In this document: positions 42,988-51,162 of the stretch, one piece after another
Position numbering within the stretch: position 1 is the first letter of the stretch
Layout: every line of letters begins with the position of its first letter
Source of the DNA: Nonomuraea thailandensis
GTDB taxonomy: Bacteria > Actinomycetota > Actinomycetes > Streptosporangiales > Streptosporangiaceae
DNA: 64,000 nucleotides
Direction of reading: 5' to 3'
Assembly (NCBI RefSeq): GCF_024172165.1
Contig: NZ_JAMZEB010000002.1
Location: forward strand, 3,121,501-3,185,500
Translations under genes and position numbers: made by a program
Notes under the pieces: generated by a model
What the model saw: only the letters and a program-made list of their open reading frames with translations
Told to the model about the DNA's origin: nothing
The model's database searches: none

Positions 42988-43420
42988 CCTCGGCTTGCGG
43001 GCTCCTGGCTGACGGCAGCATGTCCGCACGTACAGTGGCTTTCCCTTGATGCCAGGAGGCTTCCCTTCTTCGCCGCGTAGGGCCTTGCCCGCGTACCAGG
43101 TGTCTCGGCGGGATGTCGCATCGCCACGGCACCGTGACCGCGTAGGCCGGCCTGTCTCCGTCACCTCTGTCGTCGTGACGGCCCGTCGAGGTGTTCGCAG
43201 GCGGAATTGCTTTCATCGACATCTCATTGCAAGTCAGGCTTGGTGTTTTGCGTTCATCCGCATTCCCATTGCAATATTTGGGGCGTTTTCCTGCGTATAT
43301 TGAGGCTTTCGTTGCGTAATAGATGAACGCAAGATAGCGTTTGGCTCGCGCTGAACAAGTACTATCGCGAGCGGGGCGATCGGCGTCGTGCTGACGTACC
43401 CCGCCTGGAAAGGAACCGAC
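42988..43420. other. Intergenic region with low-GC patch and inverted repeats
   Basis: No gene is supported here. From about 43200 to 43345 the DNA is clearly less GC-rich. It contains TTGCGTTCATC (43248-43258) and its exact inverse GATGAACGCAA (43322-43332), a further TTGCG at 43312, and two ATTGCAA copies near 43226 and 43268. The patch probably holds the promoter and operators of the serine hydrolase at 43421. Confidence 0.4.
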
Positions 43421-44638
43421 ATGGCCACATCCATCCCCTCGACGGTGGGGCTGCTCATCACCGCCATGACGTTGGCGGGGGCCGCGACGGCGCCCCCCGC
43501 GGCGGCCGCCCCCGGCCACGCCCCGCTCCAGAGGGCGCTCGGCCGGGCCGTGGCCGACGGTGGTGCTCCCGGCATGGTCGCCGAGGTTCGCGACCGTCGT
43601 GGACGGTGGTTCGGCTCGGCGGGGGTGGCCGACCTGCGGACCGGCCGCAAGCGCCAGCCGCAGGAGCGGTTCCGGATCGGCAGTGCCGCCAAGCCGTTCA
43701 CGGCCACCGTCGTGCTGCAACTGGCGGGCGAAGGGAAGCTGAGCCTCGACGACACCGTGGACAAGTGGCTGCCCGGCCTGGTCAAGGGCAACGGCAACGA
43801 CGGCGGCGCGATCACCATCAGGCACCTGCTCAACCACACCAGCGGGATCTTCAACTACGGCAACGACCAGGAGGAGTTCGCCAAGCTCTCCGGCCCCGCG
43901 TGGCTGGAGCACCGCTACGACGTCTACACGCCCGAGCGGCTCGTGAGGATCGGCCTGCGCAATCCGCGCTCCTTCGAGACGCCGGGTGACGGCTTCGTGT
44001 ACTCCAACACCGGCTACATCCTCGCCGGGATGATCGTCGAGAAGGTGACGGGCAGGACGCTGGCCGGCGAGATCGAGCGGCGGATCGTCCGCCCGCTGGG
44101 CCTGACCGGGACGTACCTGCCGGGCAGGGAGACGAGGATACGCGGCCCCCACCCCCGGCACTACTCGACGTTGTTCGCCGCCGAGCCCGACGCCAAGGTC
44201 TACGACGTCACCGACCAGAGCGCCACCACCGGGTGGGCGGCGGGCGGCGTGGTCTCCACGGCCGGCGATCTCCACCGGTTCGCCGGCGCGCTGCTGCGCG
44301 GCAGGCTTCTCCGGCCCGCCCAGCAGCGGGAGATGTTCACCATGGTCAAGACCGGGATCAAGATGCCGGACGGGACCTGGAAGGACACCTGGATCACCGG
44401 CACCACGTACGGCACCGGCGTCTTCTCGTGGGAGCTTTCGTGTGGTGTGCAGGTCTGGGGCATCGGCGGCGCCATCACCGGCGGGTTCTCCTTCGCGATG
44501 GGCACCCGGGACGCCAAGCACATGATCGCCACCAACGTGACCATCGACCGGTACGCCGGATACAACTCGCTCGACATGTCCAAGACGGTGATGGAGGCCG
44601 AGTTCTGCCCGTCCGGTTCCCGGACGCGAAGCAAGTGA
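43421..44638 (+). CDS. Secreted serine hydrolase (class C beta-lactamase / D-Ala-D-Ala carboxypeptidase family)
   Basis: 405 residues; ATG 43421 six bases after GGAAAGGA. Signal peptide about 1-30. Motifs: S-x-x-K as FRIGSAAKPFTATVVL, Y-x-N as FVYSNTGYILAGM, the helix LTIRHLLNHTSGI-type segment (ITIRHLLNHTSGIFNY) and a late WGIGGAITGGFSF where the family has H/K-x-G. These enzymes include peptidoglycan carboxypeptidases, esterases and beta-lactamases. Without the H-x-G a typical beta-lactamase role is less sure. It stands alone; no resistance genes are nearby. Confidence 0.9.
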   Translation: MATSIPSTVGLLITAMTLAGAATAPPAAAAPGHAPLQRALGRAVADGGAPGMVAEVRDRRGRWFGSAGVADLRTGRKRQPQERFRIGSAAKPFTATVVLQLAGEGKLSLDDTVDKWLPGLVKGNGNDGGAITIRHLLNHTSGIFNYGNDQEEFAKLSGPAWLEHRYDVYTPERLVRIGLRNPRSFETPGDGFVYSNTGYILAGMIVEKVTGRTLAGEIERRIVRPLGLTGTYLPGRETRIRGPHPRHYSTLFAAEPDAKVYDVTDQSATTGWAAGGVVSTAGDLHRFAGALLRGRLLRPAQQREMFTMVKTGIKMPDGTWKDTWITGTTYGTGVFSWELSCGVQVWGIGGAITGGFSFAMGTRDAKHMIATNVTIDRYAGYNSLDMSKTVMEAEFCPSGSRTRSK

Positions 44639-44812
44639 CGATCAACGCGGGCTGACAGCGCTGCGTCGAGCGAGTTGCGATCGTTCCCTGCCGCAACGGT
44701 CATCACCGGGCCCGGCCACGACCGGGTCTGCGTGACCGTCGATGGGCTCGATCCCAGGACACCTCCGCTTGCTGCGGACATACCGCTGCCATACCGCCGG
44801 TCTCTAGCGTTC

Positions 44813-44848
44813 TTCGCGGTGCTCCGATCACAGGCGGAGCACCGCGAA
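44813..44848. terminator. 14-bp perfect hairpin upstream of a small secreted protein
   Basis: TTCGCGGTGCTCCG (44813-44826) pairs with CGGAGCACCGCGAA (44835-44848) and is followed by ATTCTCATTC. It ends 30 bases before ATG 44879, so it is either a terminator for the hydrolase 175 bp upstream or a leader hairpin of the small gene. Confidence 0.5.
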
Positions 44849-44878
44849 ATTCTCATTCACTGACAAGGATCGAATTCC

Positions 44879-45334
44879 ATGCGGAAGCTTTCTGCCTCGA
44901 GGATGCTCGCCACTGTCGTGGGGGTCTCTGCGGCCTTCGCCGTACTGACGCCGGCCACGGCCGCCACGGCCTCCACCACCACCTCGAGCGTGTCCTCGGC
45001 CGGCTGCAAGGACAAGTGGAGCAAGCTGAGCACGAAGGACGGCTTCGTCAGCTACGTCCTGAAGCTCTGCAGCAACGGCTACGGCGAGGCGCGCGGCAGC
45101 GTCACGGACACCAAGAACGACGTCTGGACGACCGTGGTCGAGGTCTCCTTCAAGAAGAGCAACGGCAACGAGATCTACGGCGGGTACAAGGAGGCCGGCC
45201 GGAACAAGGGCCACAAGAGCTTCAAGTGGTCCACGACCCGCACCAACCTCGACCGGATCACGATCAGGGCCAAGCGCTGCCTCCCGGGCACGATCGTGTG
45301 CAACAACACCAAGACCTACACGCTCTACCCCTGA
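44879..45334 (+). CDS. Small secreted protein of unknown function
   Basis: 151 residues from ATG 44879, with AAGGA eleven bases upstream. Signal peptide about 1-31 (SRMLATVVGVSAAFAVLTPA). The mature part of about 110 residues is basic, Lys- and Thr-rich, with four Cys (AGCKDKW, KLCSNGY, KRCLPGT, IVCNNT) that could form two disulfides. Its alternating polar/hydrophobic pattern suggests a beta-sandwich. I do not recognise a family. It lies alone after a strong hairpin. Confidence 0.8.
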   Translation: MRKLSASRMLATVVGVSAAFAVLTPATAATASTTTSSVSSAGCKDKWSKLSTKDGFVSYVLKLCSNGYGEARGSVTDTKNDVWTTVVEVSFKKSNGNEIYGGYKEAGRNKGHKSFKWSTTRTNLDRITIRAKRCLPGTIVCNNTKTYTLYP

Positions 45335-45727
45335 TCTGAGGCGTGGCAGCCGGCCCGCCGATCGCCTGCCGCCCATCCGGCACGCCCCGTTGACGGCAGC
45401 TCACAGGCGGGTCGCTTCGCGGGGATCACCTTGCCCGTGAGGACGTGCTGCCCACCGGCTGTGGGCCCGCGGCCGATCGAGGCCTTCGGCGGCGGCTGCT
45501 TCGTTCGAGGCCCACGTCGGTGACGTCGGCACCGTCCTCGCGGCCAGGGGCGTGGACCGGCCGCCGTCGGGCGAATACCGCAAGGCACGCCGCATCGGCC
45601 GGCGGCCACCGATCCTCGAACAGCCCGCCGAGCGTGGTTCCGAAATACGTCAAGCCGATTCCCCGCCCTGCCGGGCGCGAGTACGTTAGGGGTGACTTCG
45701 TCATCCGTCGCGCTTTCGGAGGTCGGC
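45335..45727. other. Intergenic stretch with no supported gene
   Basis: About 390 bases. A rightward frame is open up to a stop at 45689 and reads VGDVGTVLAARGVDRPPSGE near 45513, but it has no start, ribosome site or recognisable family. It may be decayed coding DNA. Nothing else stands out apart from the GGAGG at 45718 serving the next gene. Confidence 0.3.
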
Positions 45728-46225
45728 TTGATACGGTCGCGCCACGTCATGGTGGCTGCATTACTGCTTGTGTCAGCCGCCTGCACGAATGAGGCCGCTC
45801 CCGCCCAGGGCCGGCAGGATCAGGCGTCCGGAAATCCCGCCACGACGACGCCGTGCCAGTTCCAGGTCGTCAAGGGTGAGCCGCCTTCTTGGGCGCGAGC
45901 CGGTTTCACGCCCGGCGCGGAAATACACTACGCCGCCAGCAGGCGCGGCGACATGGTCGCCGTCCTCTTCGCTTATCCGCTCTACAGCCCGCCGAGTCCG
46001 GACCGGGGAAACAAAATACTGTGGCGTTCGAAAGCGCCGCTGGTTCCTTCCGACCCGTTGCGGATCGAGGCCCGGCTGAACGGCACCGGCACGCCGACGG
46101 AGATCACCGTCCGGGGCGGCCCCGGGCCTTCGTCCGTCGACCTGCCCAGCCCCGGCTGCTGGCGCCTGGACCTGGCGTGGAGCTCCCATACGGACTCCAT
46201 CGACCTGGAGTACGTCAGTCGATGA
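45728..46225 (+). CDS. Small putative lipoprotein of unknown function
   Basis: 165 residues from TTG 45728, five bases after GGAGG; an in-frame ATG is absent upstream except at 45692, which lacks a ribosome site. The start gives a clean lipoprotein signal: RSRHVMVAALLLVSAACTNE, Cys about 19. The mature part has one clear Cys near PCQFQVV and one in SPGCWRLDLAW, followed by SSHTDSIDLEYV, resembling the end of small actinomycete surface lipoproteins. Its last 11 bases overlap the convergent gene at 46215. No family recognised. Confidence 0.72.
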   Translation: MIRSRHVMVAALLLVSAACTNEAAPAQGRQDQASGNPATTTPCQFQVVKGEPPSWARAGFTPGAEIHYAASRRGDMVAVLFAYPLYSPPSPDRGNKILWRSKAPLVPSDPLRIEARLNGTGTPTEITVRGGPGPSSVDLPSPGCWRLDLAWSSHTDSIDLEYVSR

Positions 46226-46622
46226 CCGGCTCTCCCGCCATCGCGTCGAAGAGCACCGTCCGCCAGTCCCCGACGTTGGCGAAGATGGCGCCGCGGGTCC
46301 GCACGCCGAACCGGCGGGTGACGCGTGCGGCCTTGATGTGCGCCGGGATGGTACCCATCTGGTAGACCTGGTCGAGGTTGCGGAAGAGGGTGACGCTCAG
46401 CACCCGGCGTGCCGCGACGTCCGTACGGGTGGCGATGAAGACGAGCCCTTCGAGCCGCGGCGTGATGCGCGCGGAGATCCAGGCGTGCGCGATGCGGAAC
46501 GCGAGCAGCCGCCACAGCCCGCCGCAGTCGAACCTGGTCACCACGACGACGCCGCCGTCCGGATCCGGGGTGCAGCGCGAGGCGGCTCCGGCCACTACAC
46601 GATCTGGAGCAAACCCAGGCAT
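46215..46622 (-). CDS. Hypothetical protein, possible dimeric alpha/beta-barrel (monooxygenase-like) fold
   Basis: 135 residues, ATG 46622 about ten bases after GGAG. Last gene of the leftward Cys-rich-peptide operon; its start overlaps the end of the CcdA-like gene by 28 bp. Readable segments: VVVVTRFDCGGLWRLLAFRI, LVFIATRTDVAARRVLSVTL and LFRNLDQVYQMGTIPAHIKA. The last resembles the 'W-x-s-l-d-d' stretch of ABM or spheroidene-monooxygenase-like proteins. That link is weak and the function unknown. Confidence 0.7.
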   Translation of the reverse strand: MPGFAPDRVVAGAASRCTPDPDGGVVVVTRFDCGGLWRLLAFRIAHAWISARITPRLEGLVFIATRTDVAARRVLSVTLFRNLDQVYQMGTIPAHIKAARVTRRFGVRTRGAIFANVGDWRTVLFDAMAGEPVID

Positions 46623-47233
46623 ATCAGCACTACTCCACTCAAGATCCGAACAGTACGGATGAAAACCCGCTCACCACCCATGAACGCCCGGCCGGGAACG
46701 TGGTTGAGCGCCGTCCCGATCGCCGTCCCCACCACCGACGCGACCACCATCCCGACCAGGAAGACCGGCGCCGCCGCGGGGTTGAGCAGCACGGTGGCCA
46801 CCAGGGCGCCCCAGATGAGCGACGTGGTCTTCTGCGTGGTGAACAGCAGGCCGAGGTCGACGCCCCAGAGCAGGCCGCGCCAGCCGGGTTCGAGCGCCCG
46901 CGCGTAGTCCTGGGGCACCTGCCGCATCACGTGCGGGGTGCGGTTCAGGACGTCGGCGACCCCCACGCCGACGAGCAGAGCGCCTGCCACCACCTCGCGC
47001 CACCGGAGCGGGAGCGCGCTCCCCAGCCCTTCGGCGGCCACGGCCGCCAGCAGGGCGATGACCGCTCCGCCCGCCACGAGCCCCAGGGAGTAGCCCGCGA
47101 TGAAGCGGCGTGCTGCGCCAGGCGACCGCCTGGACAATGGACCGGCGACGCCGACCATCGAACGGCCTCAAGGGCTCCAGTACTGCAGGACGAAGCCGGC
47201 CGAGGCCAGGACCGCGATCGCGGGTACGTTCAT
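46595..47233 (-). CDS. CcdA/MauF-like redox membrane protein interrupted by an in-frame TGA
   Basis: An ATG at 47233, overlapping the upstream stop as TGATG, encodes NVPAIAVLASAGFVLQYWSP (first hydrophobic segment), then TGA (47170-47168), then in the same frame GRSMVGVAGPLSRRSPGAAR and a long multi-helix region to 46595 (GYSLGLVAGGAVIALLAAVA, GALLVGVGVADVL, GLLFTTQKTTSLIWGALVAT). CcdA-type relatives are expected to carry a redox Cys here (SPCG-x-SM pattern, from memory). The TGA thus replaces a Cys codon. Options: selenocysteine, nonsense mutation with restart at ATG 47158 (187 residues), or sequencing error. The neighbours (MauE- and MauD-like genes) indicate thiol-disulfide transfer across the membrane. 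An imperfect hairpin (47135-47160) follows the TGA. Confidence 0.65.
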
Positions 47234-47817
47234 CAGACGAGATCCTTGCCCGGCAGGACGCTCACGCCGTCCGCGGCGTCGGGAGTGTCGCCGAGGGAGC
47301 CGATCCAGCTCGACAGGGCGTTGAAGGAGCTGAACACCACAGCAGACCGTACGGCTCCCTCGGGTGAGAGCGCCACCGCCGCCGGGCTCATGCCGACGCC
47401 CAGCGCCGCCATGCTGAACCGGCCCGAGACGTCCACGTAGCCGGGCAGGTCCGCCAGCCCGTAGCGCGCCACGAACTCCCCGCCCGACTCGGCCGACGCG
47501 CACGACACCACGATGCCGACCAGGTCCACCCCCGCCGAGGCGAAGAAGCCCCGCGCCTGCGGCGCCAGCTCCTGGCACGCCCCGCAGGTCGTGCTGAAGA
47601 CCAGGAGCACACCCGGCGGCCGGGCGAGCCCGTCGGGGAACTCGATGACCGTCGCGCCGAGCTTGGCCTCCGGCAACGGCTGGACGGACTCGGGCCGGCC
47701 CGCCTGGCCCGCGGGCGCCTGGGCGACCCGCGCGTTGAGCTCACCCAACATCGCGAACAGGATCACGACCGCCAGGGTGAGAAGCGCGAGCAGGGTGACA
47801 ATCAGTGCCGTGATCAT
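47233..47817 (-). CDS. MauD/TlpA-like membrane-anchored thioredoxin-fold protein
   Basis: 194 residues. An N-terminal hydrophobic anchor (ITALIVTLLALLTLAVVILF) is followed by a short linker and a thioredoxin domain with the active site VFSTTCGACQELAPQARGFF (CxxC = CGAC), the cis-Pro region VGMSPAAVALSPEGAV and further Cys in VVSCASAES. The size, anchor and position after a MauE-like gene match MauD of methylamine-dehydrogenase clusters, which helps form disulfides in the small subunit. Its ATG overlaps the MauE-like stop by four bases and its stop overlaps the next ATG by one. Likely partner of the Cys-rich peptide at 48656. Confidence 0.85.
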   Translation of the reverse strand: MITALIVTLLALLTLAVVILFAMLGELNARVAQAPAGQAGRPESVQPLPEAKLGATVIEFPDGLARPPGVLLVFSTTCGACQELAPQARGFFASAGVDLVGIVVSCASAESGGEFVARYGLADLPGYVDVSGRFSMAALGVGMSPAAVALSPEGAVRSAVVFSSFNALSSWIGSLGDTPDAADGVSVLPGKDLV

Positions 47818-48335
47818 GTTTCGGTCCGTTCGCGCGCGATGGTTCCTCGGACGAAGACGGTCAGGTATCGCCGGTTCGCCCAGACGGGGACGGCCACCGC
47901 CACGTTCAGGGCGAGCAACTGGACGGCCTGGTCGTGCTCCGTCGCGCGCAGCGCCGGCACCAGTGCCCAGGCCAGGACCGCGGCGCCGGCCAGCACGTTC
48001 CAGCCGCCGAACGACCGGGAGCCGCTCCGGCCGAAGCAGCCGCAGGGCAGCGAGCTCGCCCGCAGCCGTCCCATGACCCCCACCAGCGCGAAAGCCGCTC
48101 CCAGCAGGGCAGCGATCAGCAAGGTCAGCGGGTGCTCCTGGGCGGACGCCGCCAGCGCGGCCAGAGCGATCTCCACGGCGGCGACCGCTCTGATCAGGAC
48201 GACGGGCGGCTGCCGTGAGCCGGTCAGCTCACCGAGGGCCGCGGCCAGGCCGCGCGGGCTGACCATCTTGCCGGCCCCCGAGGTGAGCAGGGTCGCTGCG
48301 AGCAGTGCGCTGAGGGTGACGGGCAGGACGCCCAT
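47814..48335 (-). CDS. MauE/DoxX-family redox-associated membrane protein
   Basis: 173 residues with four predicted helices (VTLSALLAATLLTSGAGKM, VAAVEIALAALAA, LLIAALLGAAFALVGVMG, VLAGAAVLAWALVPAL). The family hallmark is the Cys pair in SLPCGCFGRSG between helices three and four and SGAGKMVSPRGLAAALGE after helix one. MauE proteins pass electrons or disulfides during maturation of methylamine dehydrogenase. It is followed with a 4-bp overlap by the MauD-like gene. No amine dehydrogenase large subunit is encoded nearby, so the substrate is probably the Cys-rich peptide. Confidence 0.88.
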   Translation of the reverse strand: MGVLPVTLSALLAATLLTSGAGKMVSPRGLAAALGELTGSRQPPVVLIRAVAAVEIALAALAASAQEHPLTLLIAALLGAAFALVGVMGRLRASSLPCGCFGRSGSRSFGGWNVLAGAAVLAWALVPALRATEHDQAVQLLALNVAVAVPVWANRRYLTVFVRGTIARERTET

Positions 48336-48340
48336 GCCGG

Positions 48341-48625
48341 CTACGACGGGAGCCCGGCCGCGGTCAGCCCCTCGGCCGCGGTCACCGTGCGGAGGTGGAT
48401 CACCTGATCCTCCCCGTAGACGGCGACGGGCGCGGTCGAGTAACGCCCGCCCTTGTCCCCGGTCAGTTGAATGGTCGAATCGACCTTGATCTGCTTGGTG
48501 CGGAAATGAATGGCGATGACGCCGACGGGCTTGTCGTTCTCGATGCGGGAACAGACCGCCACGTTCACCGCGCCCTCGTTCTCGAAGATGTACGCGTAGC
48601 CGTGGTTTGTCGGGGTGATCGACAT
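48341..48625 (-). CDS. Small hypothetical protein of the MauE/MauD-like operon
   Basis: 94 residues, ATG 48625 seven bases after GGAGG. No signal peptide or membrane segment. It reads as a small beta-rich protein: HGYAYIFENEGAVNVAVCSR, GVIAIHFRTKQIKVDSTIQL, APVAVYGEDQVIHLRTVTAA. It lies between the Cys-rich peptide gene (30 bases) and the MauE-like gene (5 bases), so it belongs to the operon. No family recognised; it could be a chaperone or partner for the peptide. Confidence 0.75.
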   Translation of the reverse strand: MSITPTNHGYAYIFENEGAVNVAVCSRIENDKPVGVIAIHFRTKQIKVDSTIQLTGDKGGRYSTAPVAVYGEDQVIHLRTVTAAEGLTAAGLPS

Positions 48626-48655
48626 TGCGGGGCCTCCGGGTCGTCCGTCTGTTGC

Positions 48656-48946
48656 TCAGGGATAGCAGCTGATGGAGGCCCGGCCGGGGGCCTCGCAGCA
48701 TCGGCAGAAGGACGCTCCCGAGTAGCAGCCCCAGATGTAGGTCGCGTTGTTCGAGCACGTGCTGTAAGGGAAGGTCGGGCAGTAGAGCAATTGGCAGCAG
48801 AGGTATTCGCAGATGGCCTGTGCGGAGGCGGGTCGTGCCTGGGTGGCGACGGACGTGGCGGCGGCCAGGGCGCTGGCGCCCATGGCCCGGGTGAAGAAGC
48901 GTCGAGATAAGCGGCGTTTGCGCTGCGGGGGCTCATGAACTGCCAC
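48656..48946 (-). CDS. Cys-rich TAT-exported small protein (MauA-like size and pattern)
   Basis: 96 residues from GTG 48946, five bases after GGAG; GTG 48952 is possible. A twin-arginine signal (RKRRLSRRFFTRAMG, then SALAAATSVATQARPASAQA) exports the folded protein. The mature part of about 54 residues has ten Cys: ICEYLCCQLLYCPTF, STCSNNATYIWGCY, SFCRCCEAPGR, SISCYP. Methylamine dehydrogenase light chain (MauA) is likewise TAT-exported, Cys-packed and matured by MauD/MauE, and has a Trp-x-x-Cys stretch like YIWGC. Only one Trp is present, so the classical two-Trp TTQ cofactor cannot form. The first gene of the operon; its product is the probable client of the redox proteins. Confidence 0.78.
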   Translation of the reverse strand: MAVHEPPQRKRRLSRRFFTRAMGASALAAATSVATQARPASAQAICEYLCCQLLYCPTFPYSTCSNNATYIWGCYSGASFCRCCEAPGRASISCYP

Positions 48947-49280
48947 GGCCACTCCATCACAATCGATTGATTCGATTTGATCTTTAATGGAGAGTACAAC
49001 ATCATTCACATACCGACAAGAAGATTCTTTCGCGGCGGAGTGATTATGCCGGGCACAAAACACCCGCATGGGTTTCCCGTTTTTGTGCCGGATCAACTTG
49101 CGGGTGGATGTTGTGATTCGGGTGAAAGATGTTGTCCGGGTCGTGAGCGATTCTTCGGCCGGTCGGCGCACGTGCGCCGGATGCCGTCCGCGGCGTGCCG
49201 GCCGTCGCCGGGGGTGGCGAAGGCGCCGGTCAGGCTGCACTGGATCATGAGGCTGCGGTAGCCGTGGAGGGCACCGGCGG
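48947..49280. promoter_or_regulatory. Upstream region of the Cys-rich peptide operon, no gene
   Basis: About 330 bases. The part nearest the operon (48955-49035) is low in GC, with AATCGATTGATTCGATTTGA. On the minus strand TTGTCG and TACTCT stand 17 bases apart near 48990-49020 as a possible promoter. The rest, towards the GH109-like gene end, shows nothing recognisable. Confidence 0.35.
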
Positions 49281-50834
49281 TCACTGGCCGTCGGGGGCCG
49301 GTCGGCCGCCTTCCTGGCTGTTGCCGGCGCCCGGCGCCGGGTCGGCGTCCCCGTTCGCTTCGCTGCTGCCCGGCTCGATGATCCCGGTGGCGCGGCGACC
49401 GGCGGTGAGCCGCGGGTCCTCCGGTTGCGGGCGGTCGAAGGTGGGGCGGGCCTCCTTCCAGTGGCCGCGGGTGAAGTCGGGCACCTTGACCGGGCGCAGG
49501 CGGCCGGACCTCAGCGACTCGTGGCTGAGCGGGATCACCGAGCACCATGCCGCCGAGTCGTAGACGTCGATGTCGGGTGTCATGCCGAGCCGCATCAACT
49601 GGACGAGGCGGAAGATGGAGACGAAGTCGCCGCCGCCGTGCCCGCCGTACTGGTCGGCCAGCCTTTCCAGCAACGGCCATAACCAGTGGTCGTACTGCTG
49701 GCGGATGGCGGTGTAGGCGCTGCCGGTCCGCCAGGTGTGGTCGTTGTGGCCGAGCGATTCGAGGTAGACCCGGGCGTTGTCGAGCTCGATCGACCCCCGC
49801 GTGCCGGTGAGCGTGGTCTCCCTGGTGTACGGGTGAGGGGAGTTCACGTCGTGCTCCACCCGGATGAACCGGCCGCGGGCGGTGGTGACGAAGCAGGTGT
49901 GCCGGTCGCCCGAGATGTACGGCTTGTCCTGCCAGGACGAGTGGTCCGGGGTCACCCGGGGGTCCTCCTCGCGGAACAGGGCCAGCGCCTTGGGCAGGGA
50001 CGCCACGGCGACCAGCTCGTCGAAGCGGTCCCCGCGGTTGATGCCCATGGCGGCCGAGACGGGCCCCAGGCCGTGCATCGGGTAGTGCAGGGCGTTCATC
50101 CGGGTCTGCCAGCGCCGCCGCCAGTGCTCGGGGTGGTAGGCGCCACCGAACAGGTACGGCCAGCGCAGGTCGTGGACGTAGCCGCCGGAGCCGTGCTGCA
50201 GGTCGCCGAAGAGCCCCGCCTGGACCATGTTGAACATCTGCAGCTCGGGACGGAAGTAGTTGACGTTCTCCAGGAGCATGCAGTGCTTGCGGGTCCGCTC
50301 GGACGTGCGCACCAGGCTCCAGATCTCGTCCAGGTGCGGGGAGATCGGCAGCTCGACCGCGACGTGCTTGCCGTGCTCCATGGCCGCCCTGGCCTGCGGG
50401 TAGTGCCATTCCCACGGGGTGGCGACGTAGATCAGGTCGATGTCGTCGCGCTGGACGAGGTTGAGGAAGTCCTGCTCGCCCGCGGAGTAGCCGACCGGCT
50501 CGACGTCCTGGAAACCCTGCTGCATGATGCGGGAGATGGTGCGGCTGACCCGTTCCGGACGGATGTCGCACACGGCGGTGACCGTGGAGACGGCGCCCCA
50601 CCGCACGTCCTGGCTGCCGCCCCGGTTGCCGAGGCCGATGAGCCCCACCCGGACCTTCTCGAAACCCTCGAACGGCACGTTCACCATGCCGCGCTCGCCC
50701 TGGGCGCGCGGCGGTTCCCAGGCGGTCGAGGCGTCGGCGACACCGGTGCCGGCGACACCCGCGGCGGCGCCGAGCGAGATGCCGGACCTCAGCAGATCGC
50801 GGCGTGAGGGGACGTAGCGGTGCGGAGAGGCCAC
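49281..50834 (-). CDS. TAT-exported Gfo/Idh/MocA oxidoreductase (GH109-like)
   Basis: 517 residues from GTG 50834, eight bases after AGGGAG. A twin-arginine signal (VPSRRDLLRSGISLGAAAG) is followed by a Rossmann domain (KVRVGLIGLGNRGGSQDVRW, VTAVCDIRPERV, DLIYVATPWEWHYPQARAAM, GKHVAVELPIS) and the alpha/beta C-terminal domain (VNYFRPELQMFNMVQAGLFG, HPEHWRRRWQTRMN, YPMHGLGPVSAAMGI). The Tyr/His features and length match GH109, which cleaves alpha-N-acetylgalactosaminides by NAD-dependent oxidation, and related exported sugar oxidoreductases. A Pro/Gly/Glu-rich tail of about 60 residues follows. Exact substrate unknown; C3 oxidation chemistry resembles that suggested for the first cluster. Confidence 0.88.
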   Translation of the reverse strand: MASPHRYVPSRRDLLRSGISLGAAAGVAGTGVADASTAWEPPRAQGERGMVNVPFEGFEKVRVGLIGLGNRGGSQDVRWGAVSTVTAVCDIRPERVSRTISRIMQQGFQDVEPVGYSAGEQDFLNLVQRDDIDLIYVATPWEWHYPQARAAMEHGKHVAVELPISPHLDEIWSLVRTSERTRKHCMLLENVNYFRPELQMFNMVQAGLFGDLQHGSGGYVHDLRWPYLFGGAYHPEHWRRRWQTRMNALHYPMHGLGPVSAAMGINRGDRFDELVAVASLPKALALFREEDPRVTPDHSSWQDKPYISGDRHTCFVTTARGRFIRVEHDVNSPHPYTRETTLTGTRGSIELDNARVYLESLGHNDHTWRTGSAYTAIRQQYDHWLWPLLERLADQYGGHGGGDFVSIFRLVQLMRLGMTPDIDVYDSAAWCSVIPLSHESLRSGRLRPVKVPDFTRGHWKEARPTFDRPQPEDPRLTAGRRATGIIEPGSSEANGDADPAPGAGNSQEGGRPAPDGQ

Positions 50835-51162
50835 AGCGATCACTCCCTGCTCGGTGGACGGTGATGGTGTTTGGCGCTTTCCCCCCGGTATTGGGCAGTA
50901 TCGATCGTCCGCTGCCCGGGGGCAAGAGAGGCACCGTGGCACGGGTACGGCGTCAGAGGTCGTGGACGCGGTGAGGCAGGCAGGGCACGAACGCTCCACC
51001 GGGGGCGGAGCAGGCGCTTGCGGTCGAAGCGGCGGACGGCGACCTGGGAGGAGGGATACGGCACACAGCCGCTGATGCTCTCCGCGAGATGGTGACCGGG
51101 AATCTCTGAACGCCACCACATACGCCTGATCCATCACGCGCGTGAACGGATTCCGCGTAAGG
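50835..51162. other. Intergenic stretch, no supported gene
   Basis: About 330 bases between two leftward genes. It holds the ribosome site of the GH109-like gene at its left end. I found no hairpin, repeat or coding signal that could be assigned. Confidence 0.4.

Noticed and set aside
42891..44521. A 560-codon leftward frame through the region before the serine hydrolase
   Set aside because: It is antisense to the SARP TPR region and the hydrolase, crosses a low-GC patch and has no recognisable domain.
45335..45727. A transposase remnant
   Set aside because: A decayed coding look is present, but no transposase motif, inverted terminal repeat or target duplication could be found.
47168..47233. 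An independent 21-residue peptide gene after the MauD-like gene
   Set aside because: The tiny frame shares its phase with the downstream membrane protein and encodes a first transmembrane segment, so it is better read as the N-terminus of that protein interrupted by TGA.
48947..49240. A longer N-terminus for the Cys-rich TAT peptide
   Set aside because: The frame is open upstream, but a start there would bury the twin-arginine signal deep inside, and GGAG fits GTG 48946.
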